Of a stretch of 64,000 nucleotides of DNA, positions 15,363 through 24,263 are shown piece by piece. The stretch covers positions 1-64,000 of the forward strand of contig NZ_PPQF01000056.1 of NCBI RefSeq assembly GCF_002901865.1. The letters are read 5' to 3'. Position 1 is the stretch's first letter, and every line of letters begins with the position of its first letter. The translations under genes were made by a program, and so were the position numbers. Source of the stretch: Staphylococcus agnetis. Its GTDB lineage: Bacteria > Bacillota > Bacilli > Staphylococcales > Staphylococcaceae. The notes under the pieces are model-generated. The model saw nothing but the letters and a program-made list of their open reading frames with translations, searched no databases and was not told where the DNA came from.

Positions 15363-17216
15363 TTGCCAGTATTATTAAAAAGTTTACAAGGTGTAGGGAC
15401 TACCCTCTACGTTGCTACAAAGACAAACCACAAATTAGCAGAAGATGGCACTTTAGAACTTGATATTGTTGAGAATAAATCGACGTTTGACGCCATTGGA
15501 GCAATAACTAAGATGTGGACGATCACACAAGTGGCTGGTCCTGAAGATTACAATGAATATCGAATAGTTGTACTTGATAAAACTTCTGTTGGTAACAAAG
15601 AGAAGTTGAGTATTAAGGCAAGGCTTGTAGAATTAGATGACTTAAATTCAATTAGAGTTTACGAAAAATACACAGGTAGTTTTACTGGTCAAAAATATTT
15701 CGATTTAGTGTTTAAAAACACTGGATATAAATATAAATTACACGAAAATGTAAAAGCTAGTAGGTTTGAAAATTTGGGTAATGCAGATACTAATTTAGAC
15801 CTATTCAAAAAAGGTTTAGAACGATTTCATCTTGAGTACGATTATGATCCTAAGACTAAAACGTTTAATTTGTACGAGACAGTACAAAAAGAAGCGAACT
15901 ATTTTATTAAAGCTGGTGTGAACGCGAACAATGTGAAGATACAAGAAGATTCAACGCAGTGCTATACGTTTATAAAAGGCTTTGGCGGTTTCGAAGATCA
16001 ACAATCATATGATGAGGCTAGTTTGCAATTTGAATATACCCACCCCCTCGCTGATTTAGTAGGCAAGCGTCACGCTCCACCTATTATAGATGGGCGCATG
16101 AAAAAAGAGGATTCACTAAAAAAAGCTATGGAATTAGCCATTGATGAAAGTATCAAGACGTCTATATCATTAGACTTCGTTTCGCTTAAACAGAAATTCC
16201 CGGAAGCTGACCCTACAATAGGTGATGTTGTACGTGTGTCAGATGATTTAATCGGTTATAACGATGTTGTCCGCATTATCGAAATCACGACAGAACGTGA
16301 CGCTTATAACAACATTGTCAAGCAAGACGTTGTATTGGGCGCTTTTACTATGGAAGATAGGTATAACAAAGCGGTTGCTAAGGCTGCCAATTATGCTAAG
16401 TCATTTAAATCTAATAATCCCGCTAAAGAAGCATTTGAATTGAGAGCGCAAACAAATGCTAACACTGCGACCAATCAACAAATATTGGATACTACAGGCA
16501 AACTGAAGGACAAAGTTGATGCGGTAGATGGTAAAAGTGTAACGACTAAAAACGGAACCATTTTACAAGACTTCACAAGCAAATCTAGTATTCGTAATAT
16601 AAAAGAGATTGGAACTGTAGGAGATTCTGTCGCTAAAGGTAGTCTTGCAAAAGAGAATTTCACTCAAATGTTATCTAAAAAGATAAAAGCTAAATACACA
16701 AATTTAGCGGTGAGCGGTGCAACAATGTCCACTGTTAAAGAAAATAGTATATATGATCAAGCTACAAAAATAACTGGAGATTTAATCATCGTACAAGGTA
16801 CTGATGATGACTGGTTGGAAAATGTAGATATAGGCACTGATAAGACGAATGTAAAAACGTTTTATGGTGCCTTTTATAGTGCGATTGAAGTGATTAAAAA
16901 GAATAATCCTAAGGCAAAGATATTGGTAATGACAGCTACAAGGCAATGCCCTATGGATGGTAATACAATCCGTCGTAAAGATACTGATAAAAACAAGCTA
17001 GGGCTTACGTTAGAGGATTACGTTAATGCTCAAGTAATCGCTTGTAATGAGTTAAACGTACCAGTATTCGATGCTTACCATTCAGAATACTTCAAACCAT
17101 ATAGCCCAGCGTTTAGAAAAGCTAGTATGCTTGACGGACTTCATCCTAATGAAAAAGGGCATGAGGTCATCATGTACGAGCTTATAAAAGATTATTACTT
17201 TTTCTATGATCAATAA
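15363..17216 (+). CDS. Tail-associated protein (Tal) with C-terminal SGNH hydrolase domain
   Basis: 617 aa from TTG 15363 (AGGGGGG at 15350-15356). The N-terminal 350 residues form the prophage tail endopeptidase-type Tal (TLELDIVENKSTFDAIG, then YNDVVRIIEITTERDAYN), which closes the tail tip. A helical linker follows. The C-terminal 200 residues are an SGNH/GDSL hydrolase: GDS with Ser422, SGATMS, QGTDDDW in place of the common GxND, and DGLHPN with Asp591 and His594. Such domains deacylate cell wall glycans or teichoic acids. Confidence 0.85.
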   Translation: MPVLLKSLQGVGTTLYVATKTNHKLAEDGTLELDIVENKSTFDAIGAITKMWTITQVAGPEDYNEYRIVVLDKTSVGNKEKLSIKARLVELDDLNSIRVYEKYTGSFTGQKYFDLVFKNTGYKYKLHENVKASRFENLGNADTNLDLFKKGLERFHLEYDYDPKTKTFNLYETVQKEANYFIKAGVNANNVKIQEDSTQCYTFIKGFGGFEDQQSYDEASLQFEYTHPLADLVGKRHAPPIIDGRMKKEDSLKKAMELAIDESIKTSISLDFVSLKQKFPEADPTIGDVVRVSDDLIGYNDVVRIIEITTERDAYNNIVKQDVVLGAFTMEDRYNKAVAKAANYAKSFKSNNPAKEAFELRAQTNANTATNQQILDTTGKLKDKVDAVDGKSVTTKNGTILQDFTSKSSIRNIKEIGTVGDSVAKGSLAKENFTQMLSKKIKAKYTNLAVSGATMSTVKENSIYDQATKITGDLIIVQGTDDDWLENVDIGTDKTNVKTFYGAFYSAIEVIKKNNPKAKILVMTATRQCPMDGNTIRRKDTDKNKLGLTLEDYVNAQVIACNELNVPVFDAYHSEYFKPYSPAFRKASMLDGLHPNEKGHEVIMYELIKDYYFFYDQ

Positions 17217-17227
17217 GGAGGTATACA

Positions 17228-19891
17228 ATGCCGATAAACTTAATAAAGAAGTTTCATTCTTTGTTTGGAGATAAATTTTTATCTCAACAAGAAAGTAATG
17301 CGGAAGATATTGAAGCTTTTTTAAACAAGAATGAAAAGTACAAAAATTACCATGAAAAAGAACAAGCAACATCACACACCAGTAATCAGATACTGCACAC
17401 ATTAGCTGATGGTACGACAAATAAGACATCCGATGAGTTGAAGTACCAACGCAAGCAAATAGAAGCACTTGTATTAGGTCATAATGGGGACGGTGTTCAA
17501 GAGTTACGAGCAAGTCGTACAAGTATGGACGCACAAAATTTCGACAGTTTGAGTAGTCGTCTATATCATGACTTTTTAACCGAAAAGAATAATCGAGAAA
17601 AATTACGTACTGAATTACTATCTAAAATCATGCGTGTAGTTAACGTTGATGATTATGGCGGTGACCCTACAGGGCAAAAAGATAGTACACAAGCGTTTGC
17701 TGACGCTTTAGCAGACGGCAACAGAATGGTAACCATGAGCGCTGGCACCTACTTAACTACTGGTATTAAAATGCCCAACAATTCACGTTTGGTTGGACAA
17801 GGACCAGACATTACAACCATTAAATTTATGGATAACACACCTGCTGAAAACATTGGTATTACAAACTTAAAAATGAGTGGTTATGCTAAGAACATTTCAT
17901 TAGAGAATTTCAGTTTTAATGGTAATAAATTCCGTCAGAATAAGGCGTTAAAGCCTGCTGGAGGGTCACGTTCAAGTAATATCCGTCTTGCTGGTGTAAC
18001 GAACGGATACGTCTATAATGTGAAGTCTTATGACGCACTATTACACTGTATCGACGTGACATATGCTAGCGACGATTACTTTTACCAAGGCGACGGTAAT
18101 CGCGTCCCTGAATCGTTAGAAAGTAAGCACGTACACATTGATAATTGTGAAGTTTATGGTTGCGGAGATGACGGTATCACAACACACCATTCACGTTATT
18201 TAACAATCACAAACTGTTACGCGCATACACCTACTGGCGGAGGTAATAACAACGGGATTGAAATCGATGACGGTTCACAATTCGTTTTTCTTTCAAACAA
18301 CAAGACGGAAGGTAATTTTAGTGGTCTTGAAATCAAAGGTCATGCTGCAGTAAGTGCTGCACGTGGTGTCTTTGTTAACGGGCATGTGTCTATTGGGGAT
18401 ATCCGATCATACAACATAAGACATATTGGACATCATAGACCGGCTACAGACGCAAAAAGTAAAACTGCATTTGATGTGTCTTTAAACAATTGTTTAGCAC
18501 TTTATCCATATTATAACGGTATATACGCTGGAACATCGCCTAGGGCGTTATTAATTAGCGCTTATCGAAACGTGTCTGTAAACAACTTCACCGCTATTGG
18601 TGACAGTAGATTCGCTAAATTAGAAGGTGGTAAGACAGATTATACAATGCCAGCAATTGCAGTACAGTTTATGGCAGAGAATGTAATTTTAAACAATATC
18701 AATGTTACTGGCTTCAAAGATGCTGGTGCAGACATCAAGTTTTTTGGTGGTGCTAACAGAGGTAAACGATTCGCAGTTAATAACGTTAACATTTGGAATT
18801 CATCAAATAAAATCGGTATTGCTAGTGGTGGTGGTATCTATGATTTAAAAATCACAAATGGTAATCTGACTGGTAATGGACCAGGCAACGGCATCGAGAC
18901 TTACAATAATACAACGATTATTAGTGGTGTTACAGCTGATAACTATACAAACGCCGCAGTGATTGCGAAAGAAAAGTATAACGTTGTGCCTACTGTGGTC
19001 AAAGGTGGATTTACAGGTGGTTCAACAGGTTCTGCCGCAGTTAGTCCAGTGAGCGCTGTGTTAGCGTCAACAGGTAATTCAAGAGCTTACGATTCACGAA
19101 GTTATGTCATCGGAAGTGGTTATAACTCTAAAGCTTACGGATCTCGTTCAGGCGTGATTTCTTCCCTACAATCTGAAACAACTAAAGGTGGACACACACA
19201 GATTGTCATTAATAGTAACCGTGTTAAAGCGCCAGGTAACTACCATATTGTCGGTGGATATTCAGACAAGGGCGAAGCTTCCACAAGTAATATCAAATTC
19301 GATTTAAACACTTATAGCGGTAACTTAACCCTTGCCGGTAAGATTACTCAAAACAGTGCCGATATTGCCGAACTATTTGAATCACAAAATGGCAAAGCGA
19401 TTGAATTAGGTACAGTTGTTACTTTAGATGGCGACAAGGTACGTAAGGCACAACCAAATGATGTGCCTATAGGTGTTATTTCAGGCACTGCTGCATTAGT
19501 AGCCAATGAAAAGTCCTACCACCATAAGGACAGGTTCCTCAAAAACGAGTACGGTGTTACTGTAACTGAACACAAGCAAGTAAGTTATCTTGACGATGAA
19601 GGGCATGAGCAATTTGAATGGCGTGATGTACCAGTTGAGAATCCTGATTACGACCCGTCAATCGAATATATGTCGCGTTCTGAACGCCCTGAATGGAATA
19701 CAGTAGGTTTACTCGGTCAAATCTATACAAACGTCGAAAAAGACGTTGTAGCAGGCGATTTAATTAATGGTCGTGCTGGAATTGGATATAAAGACAATGT
19801 AAATGGTAAAGGTCGTGTCATGAAGATTACGACGCCATACGATGACAAAAAAGGGTTTGGCATTGCATTAGTATTGTGGGGTGTTAATTAG
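17228..19891 (+). CDS. Baseplate spike: pectate-lyase-fold with C-terminal autoproteolytic (peptidase G2) domain
   Basis: 887 aa, GGAGG upstream of ATG 17228. Residues 1-130 are helical and probably attach to the baseplate. From about 138 (NVDDYGGDPTGQKDST) comes a right-handed beta-helix with repeated Asn/Gly-rich turns (FNGNKFRQ, HIDNCEVYGCGDDGI). Repeats like those of trimeric adhesins follow (YDSRSYVIGSGYNSKAYGSR). The C-terminus from about 700 (NSADIAELFES, Ser710) is the IMC/peptidase G2-type domain that cuts itself off after trimerisation, as in phi29 gp12. It probably binds or degrades surface glycan. Confidence 0.82.
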   Translation: MPINLIKKFHSLFGDKFLSQQESNAEDIEAFLNKNEKYKNYHEKEQATSHTSNQILHTLADGTTNKTSDELKYQRKQIEALVLGHNGDGVQELRASRTSMDAQNFDSLSSRLYHDFLTEKNNREKLRTELLSKIMRVVNVDDYGGDPTGQKDSTQAFADALADGNRMVTMSAGTYLTTGIKMPNNSRLVGQGPDITTIKFMDNTPAENIGITNLKMSGYAKNISLENFSFNGNKFRQNKALKPAGGSRSSNIRLAGVTNGYVYNVKSYDALLHCIDVTYASDDYFYQGDGNRVPESLESKHVHIDNCEVYGCGDDGITTHHSRYLTITNCYAHTPTGGGNNNGIEIDDGSQFVFLSNNKTEGNFSGLEIKGHAAVSAARGVFVNGHVSIGDIRSYNIRHIGHHRPATDAKSKTAFDVSLNNCLALYPYYNGIYAGTSPRALLISAYRNVSVNNFTAIGDSRFAKLEGGKTDYTMPAIAVQFMAENVILNNINVTGFKDAGADIKFFGGANRGKRFAVNNVNIWNSSNKIGIASGGGIYDLKITNGNLTGNGPGNGIETYNNTTIISGVTADNYTNAAVIAKEKYNVVPTVVKGGFTGGSTGSAAVSPVSAVLASTGNSRAYDSRSYVIGSGYNSKAYGSRSGVISSLQSETTKGGHTQIVINSNRVKAPGNYHIVGGYSDKGEASTSNIKFDLNTYSGNLTLAGKITQNSADIAELFESQNGKAIELGTVVTLDGDKVRKAQPNDVPIGVISGTAALVANEKSYHHKDRFLKNEYGVTVTEHKQVSYLDDEGHEQFEWRDVPVENPDYDPSIEYMSRSERPEWNTVGLLGQIYTNVEKDVVAGDLINGRAGIGYKDNVNGKGRVMKITTPYDDKKGFGIALVLWGVN

Positions 19892-21423
19892 TGGAATTAC
19901 AAAAAGTAGGCAAGATTAATTTAGAAGAAGAACCATATTTAAAGCCGATATCCGATAGGGGTATTGGCTTTTACAATTTAGATAAAAATACTGCGCAATT
20001 TCAGTTTGTAGTATCTAAAGACGACAAACCTCTTCTTATTTCAGACAGAAACGTTAAAGGGTACGCCTTCTTTAAAGGACAGTCTGTAGATGGAGAAAGA
20101 CCTTCAACATCAGGCGTCTTAGATTTAGAATTCATTGATCCTATGCGTGGATTAGTCGGCGTAACAGTCCCTCAATGGTTTTTGAAGAACGTCACTAATT
20201 CGACAGTTCTAGGCGAAGTGTATTTATCCTTAAATGACACTAGCAACAACGACAAAGACGACACAGTAGTATTAGGCACATTCTCGTTTAAAGTACGTGA
20301 CAGTCTAGTTAATCAAATCGAAAGTGATATTAAGGTTAGCTACATTCGAATGTTTGATGACTTGAGAGAAGTTCTCGAAAAGAAAGTCGAACAAGTTAAA
20401 CAAGATGTGGGCAGTTTAACTAGCCTAGTTGATTTAGTTAAACAAACTGTACAAGACGCTTTAAGCAAAATTGAACTCAGTCAATCCAAAACTTTAAAAG
20501 ATTTGGAAGATGCTAAAAATAATGCTACAGAAGATGTTGTTAATAGTCGTGATGATGCGTTACGCCAAATCGACTCGAAGCGTAGCGAAGTGAATTCTAG
20601 CTATGAATTAAACAAAACCGCTTTTGAGGAAACAGTAAAACAACGTACGAGTGAATTCGATAGTAAAACTCAAAATGCGAATGGGATCATTGACACAAAA
20701 GTGGCTGATTTTAACGCAACATTAAATAGAGATGGCTTTGTAAAGCCTGCTCAATTAGATACAAAGTTGAGTGAGTTACAGTGGCAAAAATCCCCACTAA
20801 CAACCGATGGCGGAATGGCTATCACAGTGCGTGAATTAGATTTTAATAATCCTACTCAAATTACAAAAAGTGGGTTGTATTACCTTTATTCACCTACAAA
20901 TGGTCCGCAGGGTGTAAGTAACGGCTTTCTATCAGCACACGTTGTTAACGATAGCTATATGAAATTTTATTTTTCACCTTATAACAGCAATGACATTTAT
21001 GTACGAACTAAATCAGGTAGTAGTAATTGGTTGGATTGGCAAAAAGTTAATAACCCAAGCGACACAGGGTGGATTGAATTCAATCTATTAAATGGCGCAA
21101 CATCAAATACAGCATTTAATAGTGATGGCGAAGAAACTGGTTTTAAATGTGCATATAGAAAGGTTGTAAATGGTACATTAACAACTAATTATCTAAGGTT
21201 AAACGGGTCTAATGTTACCAGTGGACAAATCATAGCGCAACTTCCTCCTACATTCACAAAGTATTCGCAATCATTCCCAGTAAGGGTTCCGGTTTCTACT
21301 GCATTTGCTGGTGGATATGTGACTATACGTCCTAGCGGAGAGGTAAGGTTTTACGTTAATGGCGATACAAACGCTTGGCGTTCAAACAGCTATTTTTACG
21401 GCGAAATGAGATGGAGTGATTAA
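19891..21423 (+). CDS. Baseplate upper protein (BppU-type) with coiled-coil stalk and C-terminal binding domain
   Basis: 510 aa, GTG start overlapping the previous stop. Residues 1-150 are a BppU N-terminal domain (GIGFYNLDKNTAQFQFVVSK; VVLGTFSFKVRDSLVNQIES). Residues about 160-285 form a coiled coil rich in Lys, Glu and Asp. The C-terminal 200 residues are beta-rich (YYLYSPTNGPQGVSNG; GYVTIRPSGEVRFYVNG), like receptor-binding heads. It probably displays a receptor-binding tip around the baseplate. Confidence 0.82.
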   Translation: MELQKVGKINLEEEPYLKPISDRGIGFYNLDKNTAQFQFVVSKDDKPLLISDRNVKGYAFFKGQSVDGERPSTSGVLDLEFIDPMRGLVGVTVPQWFLKNVTNSTVLGEVYLSLNDTSNNDKDDTVVLGTFSFKVRDSLVNQIESDIKVSYIRMFDDLREVLEKKVEQVKQDVGSLTSLVDLVKQTVQDALSKIELSQSKTLKDLEDAKNNATEDVVNSRDDALRQIDSKRSEVNSSYELNKTAFEETVKQRTSEFDSKTQNANGIIDTKVADFNATLNRDGFVKPAQLDTKLSELQWQKSPLTTDGGMAITVRELDFNNPTQITKSGLYYLYSPTNGPQGVSNGFLSAHVVNDSYMKFYFSPYNSNDIYVRTKSGSSNWLDWQKVNNPSDTGWIEFNLLNGATSNTAFNSDGEETGFKCAYRKVVNGTLTTNYLRLNGSNVTSGQIIAQLPPTFTKYSQSFPVRVPVSTAFAGGYVTIRPSGEVRFYVNGDTNAWRSNSYFYGEMRWSD

Positions 21424-21424
21424 A

Positions 21425-21775
21425 TTGGAAATCGAAAAAGTAGTTTATAACGTGCATAATGGACAACCTTTTTTAGTTGTTAAAAATGAAGAAGGAGAAA
21501 ATGTTTATCCTGAATTTGAATATACAGAAGTACCCGTTCCAGAAGGTGTGTATTTACCTGCCTTTTTTGATGTTTATAAAAATCAATGGATTGGATCAAC
21601 AAAAGAAGAATTTGAAAAAACACTGACGAAAGAGACTAGTGTTAATAAAGACTTGTTAATTAGTCAATTAACGATAAAGGTGGCTGCGCAAGAGAGCGAA
21701 ATAACACAATTGAAATCTTTAATAGGCAATCTTACTTTAGAAGTTGCGCAATTAAAAGGAGGGGCTATGGGATGA
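21425..21775 (+). CDS. Small baseplate-associated protein with C-terminal leucine zipper
   Basis: 116 aa from TTG 21425, chosen because GGAG at 21413-21416 is well spaced; GTG 21416 is an alternative. A beta-rich N-terminal half (KVVYNVHNGQPFLVVKNEEG) is followed by a heptad helix (SQLTIKVAAQESEITQLKSL). Proteins of this form, often containing a DUF2977 domain, precede XkdX in staphylococcal phages. They may chaperone or trimerise fibre proteins. Confidence 0.65.
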   Translation: MEIEKVVYNVHNGQPFLVVKNEEGENVYPEFEYTEVPVPEGVYLPAFFDVYKNQWIGSTKEEFEKTLTKETSVNKDLLISQLTIKVAAQESEITQLKSLIGNLTLEVAQLKGGAMG

Positions 21776-21909
21776 GTGTAGAAGGATTAAAGTATTTGTA
21801 CGATGAAAATTTATACACAAACGATCAATTTAAAATATTTGTCGTTTGTAAATGGATTACAGCCGAAGAATATAAAACTATTACAGGGGTGGAGTATCAA
21901 GTGCTGTAG
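21772..21909 (+). CDS. XkdX-family protein (45 aa)
   Basis: Too short for common cut-offs. ATG 21772 overlaps the previous gene end, with GGAGGGG at 21759-21765. The sequence has the XkdX signature: a helical N-terminus, then FKIFVVCKWITAEEYKTITG ending in EYQVL. XkdX proteins are found after fibre genes in many Gram-positive phages; their role is unknown. Confidence 0.85.
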   Translation: MSVEGLKYLYDENLYTNDQFKIFVVCKWITAEEYKTITGVEYQVL

Positions 21910-21934
21910 ATAATAAAACAAAGTAGGTGGCGTA

Positions 21935-22234
21935 GTGTTTGGCTTTATCAAACGACGTGAGCACGAATGGCGCATTATGCGTTTAGAAGAAAATGATAAG
22001 ACTACGTTTGAAAAGCTTGACAGAATCGAACAGAGTCTTAGAGCGCAAGAAAAAGTCGGGGATAAACTCGACAGAACTCTTGATGAAATGAAACGCAATC
22101 GAGAAGAAGAAGAAAAGAATAAAGAAAAAAACGCTAAAAATATCAGAGATATAAAAATGTGGATTCTCGGATTAATCGGTACTATCTTAAGTACGATTGT
22201 TATTGCAGTATTGCGGACGATTTTTGGCATATAA
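21935..22234 (+). CDS. DUF2951-like membrane protein
   Basis: 99 aa, GTG start. A charged helical stretch (MFGFIKRREHEWRIMRLEEN, then many Glu/Lys heptads) is followed by one C-terminal membrane helix (WILGLIGTILSTIVIAVLRT). This layout matches DUF2951 (haemolysin XhlA-like) proteins of staphylococcal phages, which lie near lysis genes. It may help holin action or anchor baseplate components. Confidence 0.8.
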   Translation: MFGFIKRREHEWRIMRLEENDKTTFEKLDRIEQSLRAQEKVGDKLDRTLDEMKRNREEEEKNKEKNAKNIRDIKMWILGLIGTILSTIVIAVLRTIFGI

Positions 22235-22248
22235 GGGAGGTGAGCGCC

Positions 22249-22302
22249 ATGCTATTTGGATACAGTTTTTGGGCGTGTTTTTGGTTTGGCAGATGTAAAT
22301 AA
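22249..22302 (+). CDS. Putative 17-aa hydrophobic peptide
   Basis: ATG 22249 has an excellent ribosome site (GGGAGGTG at 22235-22242). The peptide MLFGYSFWACFWFGRCK is almost all aromatic/hydrophobic with two Cys and a basic end. It lies between the DUF2951 gene and a strong terminator. I recall similar tiny peptides at this place in S. aureus phages, unverified. A membrane-active role is plausible. Confidence 0.6.
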   Translation: MLFGYSFWACFWFGRCK

Positions 22303-22310
22303 TTAAGTGA

Positions 22311-22337
22311 AAGTCGGCGCTTCGGCGTCGGCTTTTT
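22311..22337 (+). terminator. UUCG-loop terminator
   Basis: AAGTCGGCGC at 22311-22320 pairs with GCGTCGGCTT at 22325-22334 (ten pairs, two G-U), closed by a TTCG tetraloop and followed by T residues. This ends the fibre/XkdX/peptide segment ahead of the tail lysin. Confidence 0.88.
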
Positions 22338-22361
22338 ATTATGCAGAAAAGAGGTGCATAA

Positions 22362-24248
22362 ATGGGATTACCTAATCCACGAAAAAGAAAGCCGACCGCC
22401 AGTGAAGTTGCAGCGTGGGCTAAATCTAACATTGGCAAACGCATTGATATAGATGGGTATAGAGGAGCACAATGTTGGGATACACCTAACTATATTTTTA
22501 AAAGGTATTGGGGTTTTATTACATGGGGTAACGCCATGCATATGGCTTTTTATAAATACCCTAAAGGTTTTAAATTTTATCCGAACAGTTCAAATTTTGT
22601 ACCTAAACCTGGTGATATAGCAGTATGGGGTAAAGATTCATTCAATAATGGTACAGGACATACAGCTATCGTTGTAGGTCCATCTAACAAAAGTTATTTT
22701 TATTCAGTAGATCAAAACTGGCGTAACTCAAACGGATGGACGGGGTCTCCTGGTTCGTTAGAAAAACATAGTTATTATGGTGTGACAGGATTTGTCCGAC
22801 CTCCTTATCATCCTGAAGCTATAGTAGTACAACCTACTGAAGTTCCAGAAAATGATGATAAACCTAAAAATGATGCTATCCAACCCAAACCATCAATGAA
22901 AGAAATCAAAAAAGTAAAGTACACTTCTTTTTCAAGTATACTGGATCAAAAATTAGAATACATCGACCACAGAGTAGCTTATGGCAATATGCAACCTAAA
23001 CCGCAAGGAATATACATTAAAGAATCATCGCATATGCGCTCTGTAGAAGAGCTTTATTTACAACGTAATAAATATATCGAAGAAGGAGAATACCCTCATG
23101 TGTATGTCGATAGAGAGCGTGTATGGACGCCTAGAGCATATGACAGAGAAGCTCCGCAATATCCTGGTTGGTTAGTTATCGAAGTCTGTGGGGGTCAAAC
23201 AGAAGGTAAACGACAATTCATGTTAAATCAAATCAGAGCGTTGATTTACGGAGTGTGGATGTTAGGTTGGACGGATTTAAAATTGTCACGTAGTAGCTTG
23301 AAAGTAGACCCTAATATCTGGCGAACTATGAAAGATTTAATTAACTATGACCTAATCAAAAACGGCATACCTGACCAAAGTAAGTATGATGAAGTCGAGA
23401 AAAAAGTTATTGAAATGTATCTCAATAAAGATAAGTTGATGAGCGAAACTATTACTACAGTAACCACTAAGATGAAGGTTAAAGTTAAAAGTAACACTAC
23501 TGTTGATGCACCTGCGACATCATCTAATAAGTCAAAACCTTCAAGGGCGTCTAAACCATCGACGCCTCAAATTGTAGTCGAGAGAAGTCCTTTTACATTT
23601 CAACAAGCGTTAGATAGACAAATGGCACGAGGAGGCCCTCAAAAATCTTACAGTTGGGGTTGGGGTGCTGCATCACGCTCTGAAACAAGTAAATATATGA
23701 ACCCTAACACTATTTGGAATAGCAGCACGCAACGCTATCAAATGCTGAATCTAGGAAAGTATCAAGGTATTTCTGTCGATAAATTAAACGTGATACTTAA
23801 AGGCAAAGGTACATTATCTGGGGAAGGAAAAGCTTTTGCAGAAGGCTGTAAAAAGTATAATCTGAACGAGATTTATTTGATAGCCCATGCACTTTTAGAA
23901 AGTGGGAATGGACGTTCTTATTTTGCAAGTGGTAGCGCAGGAGTATATAACTATTTCGGTATTGGCGCATTTGACAATAACCCTAATAATGCCATACCAT
24001 TTGCGCGCAGTAGAGGTTGGACTTCTCCAGCAAAAGCCATCATAGGTGGAGCTAAATTTGTAAGACAGGATTATATCGATAAAGGACAAAACACATTGTA
24101 CCGGATGCGATGGAACCCTAAAAATCCTGCAACGCATCAGTATGCAACTGCTATTGAATGGTGCGAACATCAAGCAAGCAATATCAGCACTTTTTATAAA
24201 CGTATCGGTTTAAAAGGACAATATTATATACAAGATAAATACAAGTAA
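22362..24248 (+). CDS. Virion-associated peptidoglycan hydrolase: CHAP plus glucosaminidase
   Basis: 628 aa. The N-terminal CHAP endopeptidase domain carries Cys38 (GAQCWDT) and His100 (GTGHTAIV). The middle part (about 195-370) resembles a degenerate amidase fold and may bind wall; this is uncertain. After a Ser/Pro/Lys linker, the C-terminal 190 residues are an N-acetylglucosaminidase (AHALLESGNGRSYF with Glu513; YNYFGIGAFD). It opens the wall during DNA injection, like the phi11 tail lysin. Confidence 0.9.
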   Translation: MGLPNPRKRKPTASEVAAWAKSNIGKRIDIDGYRGAQCWDTPNYIFKRYWGFITWGNAMHMAFYKYPKGFKFYPNSSNFVPKPGDIAVWGKDSFNNGTGHTAIVVGPSNKSYFYSVDQNWRNSNGWTGSPGSLEKHSYYGVTGFVRPPYHPEAIVVQPTEVPENDDKPKNDAIQPKPSMKEIKKVKYTSFSSILDQKLEYIDHRVAYGNMQPKPQGIYIKESSHMRSVEELYLQRNKYIEEGEYPHVYVDRERVWTPRAYDREAPQYPGWLVIEVCGGQTEGKRQFMLNQIRALIYGVWMLGWTDLKLSRSSLKVDPNIWRTMKDLINYDLIKNGIPDQSKYDEVEKKVIEMYLNKDKLMSETITTVTTKMKVKVKSNTTVDAPATSSNKSKPSRASKPSTPQIVVERSPFTFQQALDRQMARGGPQKSYSWGWGAASRSETSKYMNPNTIWNSSTQRYQMLNLGKYQGISVDKLNVILKGKGTLSGEGKAFAEGCKKYNLNEIYLIAHALLESGNGRSYFASGSAGVYNYFGIGAFDNNPNNAIPFARSRGWTSPAKAIIGGAKFVRQDYIDKGQNTLYRMRWNPKNPATHQYATAIEWCEHQASNISTFYKRIGLKGQYYIQDKYK

Positions 24249-24263
24249 GGATGTGGATAAACT

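Noticed and set aside
17082..17534. A 150-codon minus-strand frame opposite the Tal/spike junction
   Set aside because: It is antisense to two well-supported genes and has no initiation signals.
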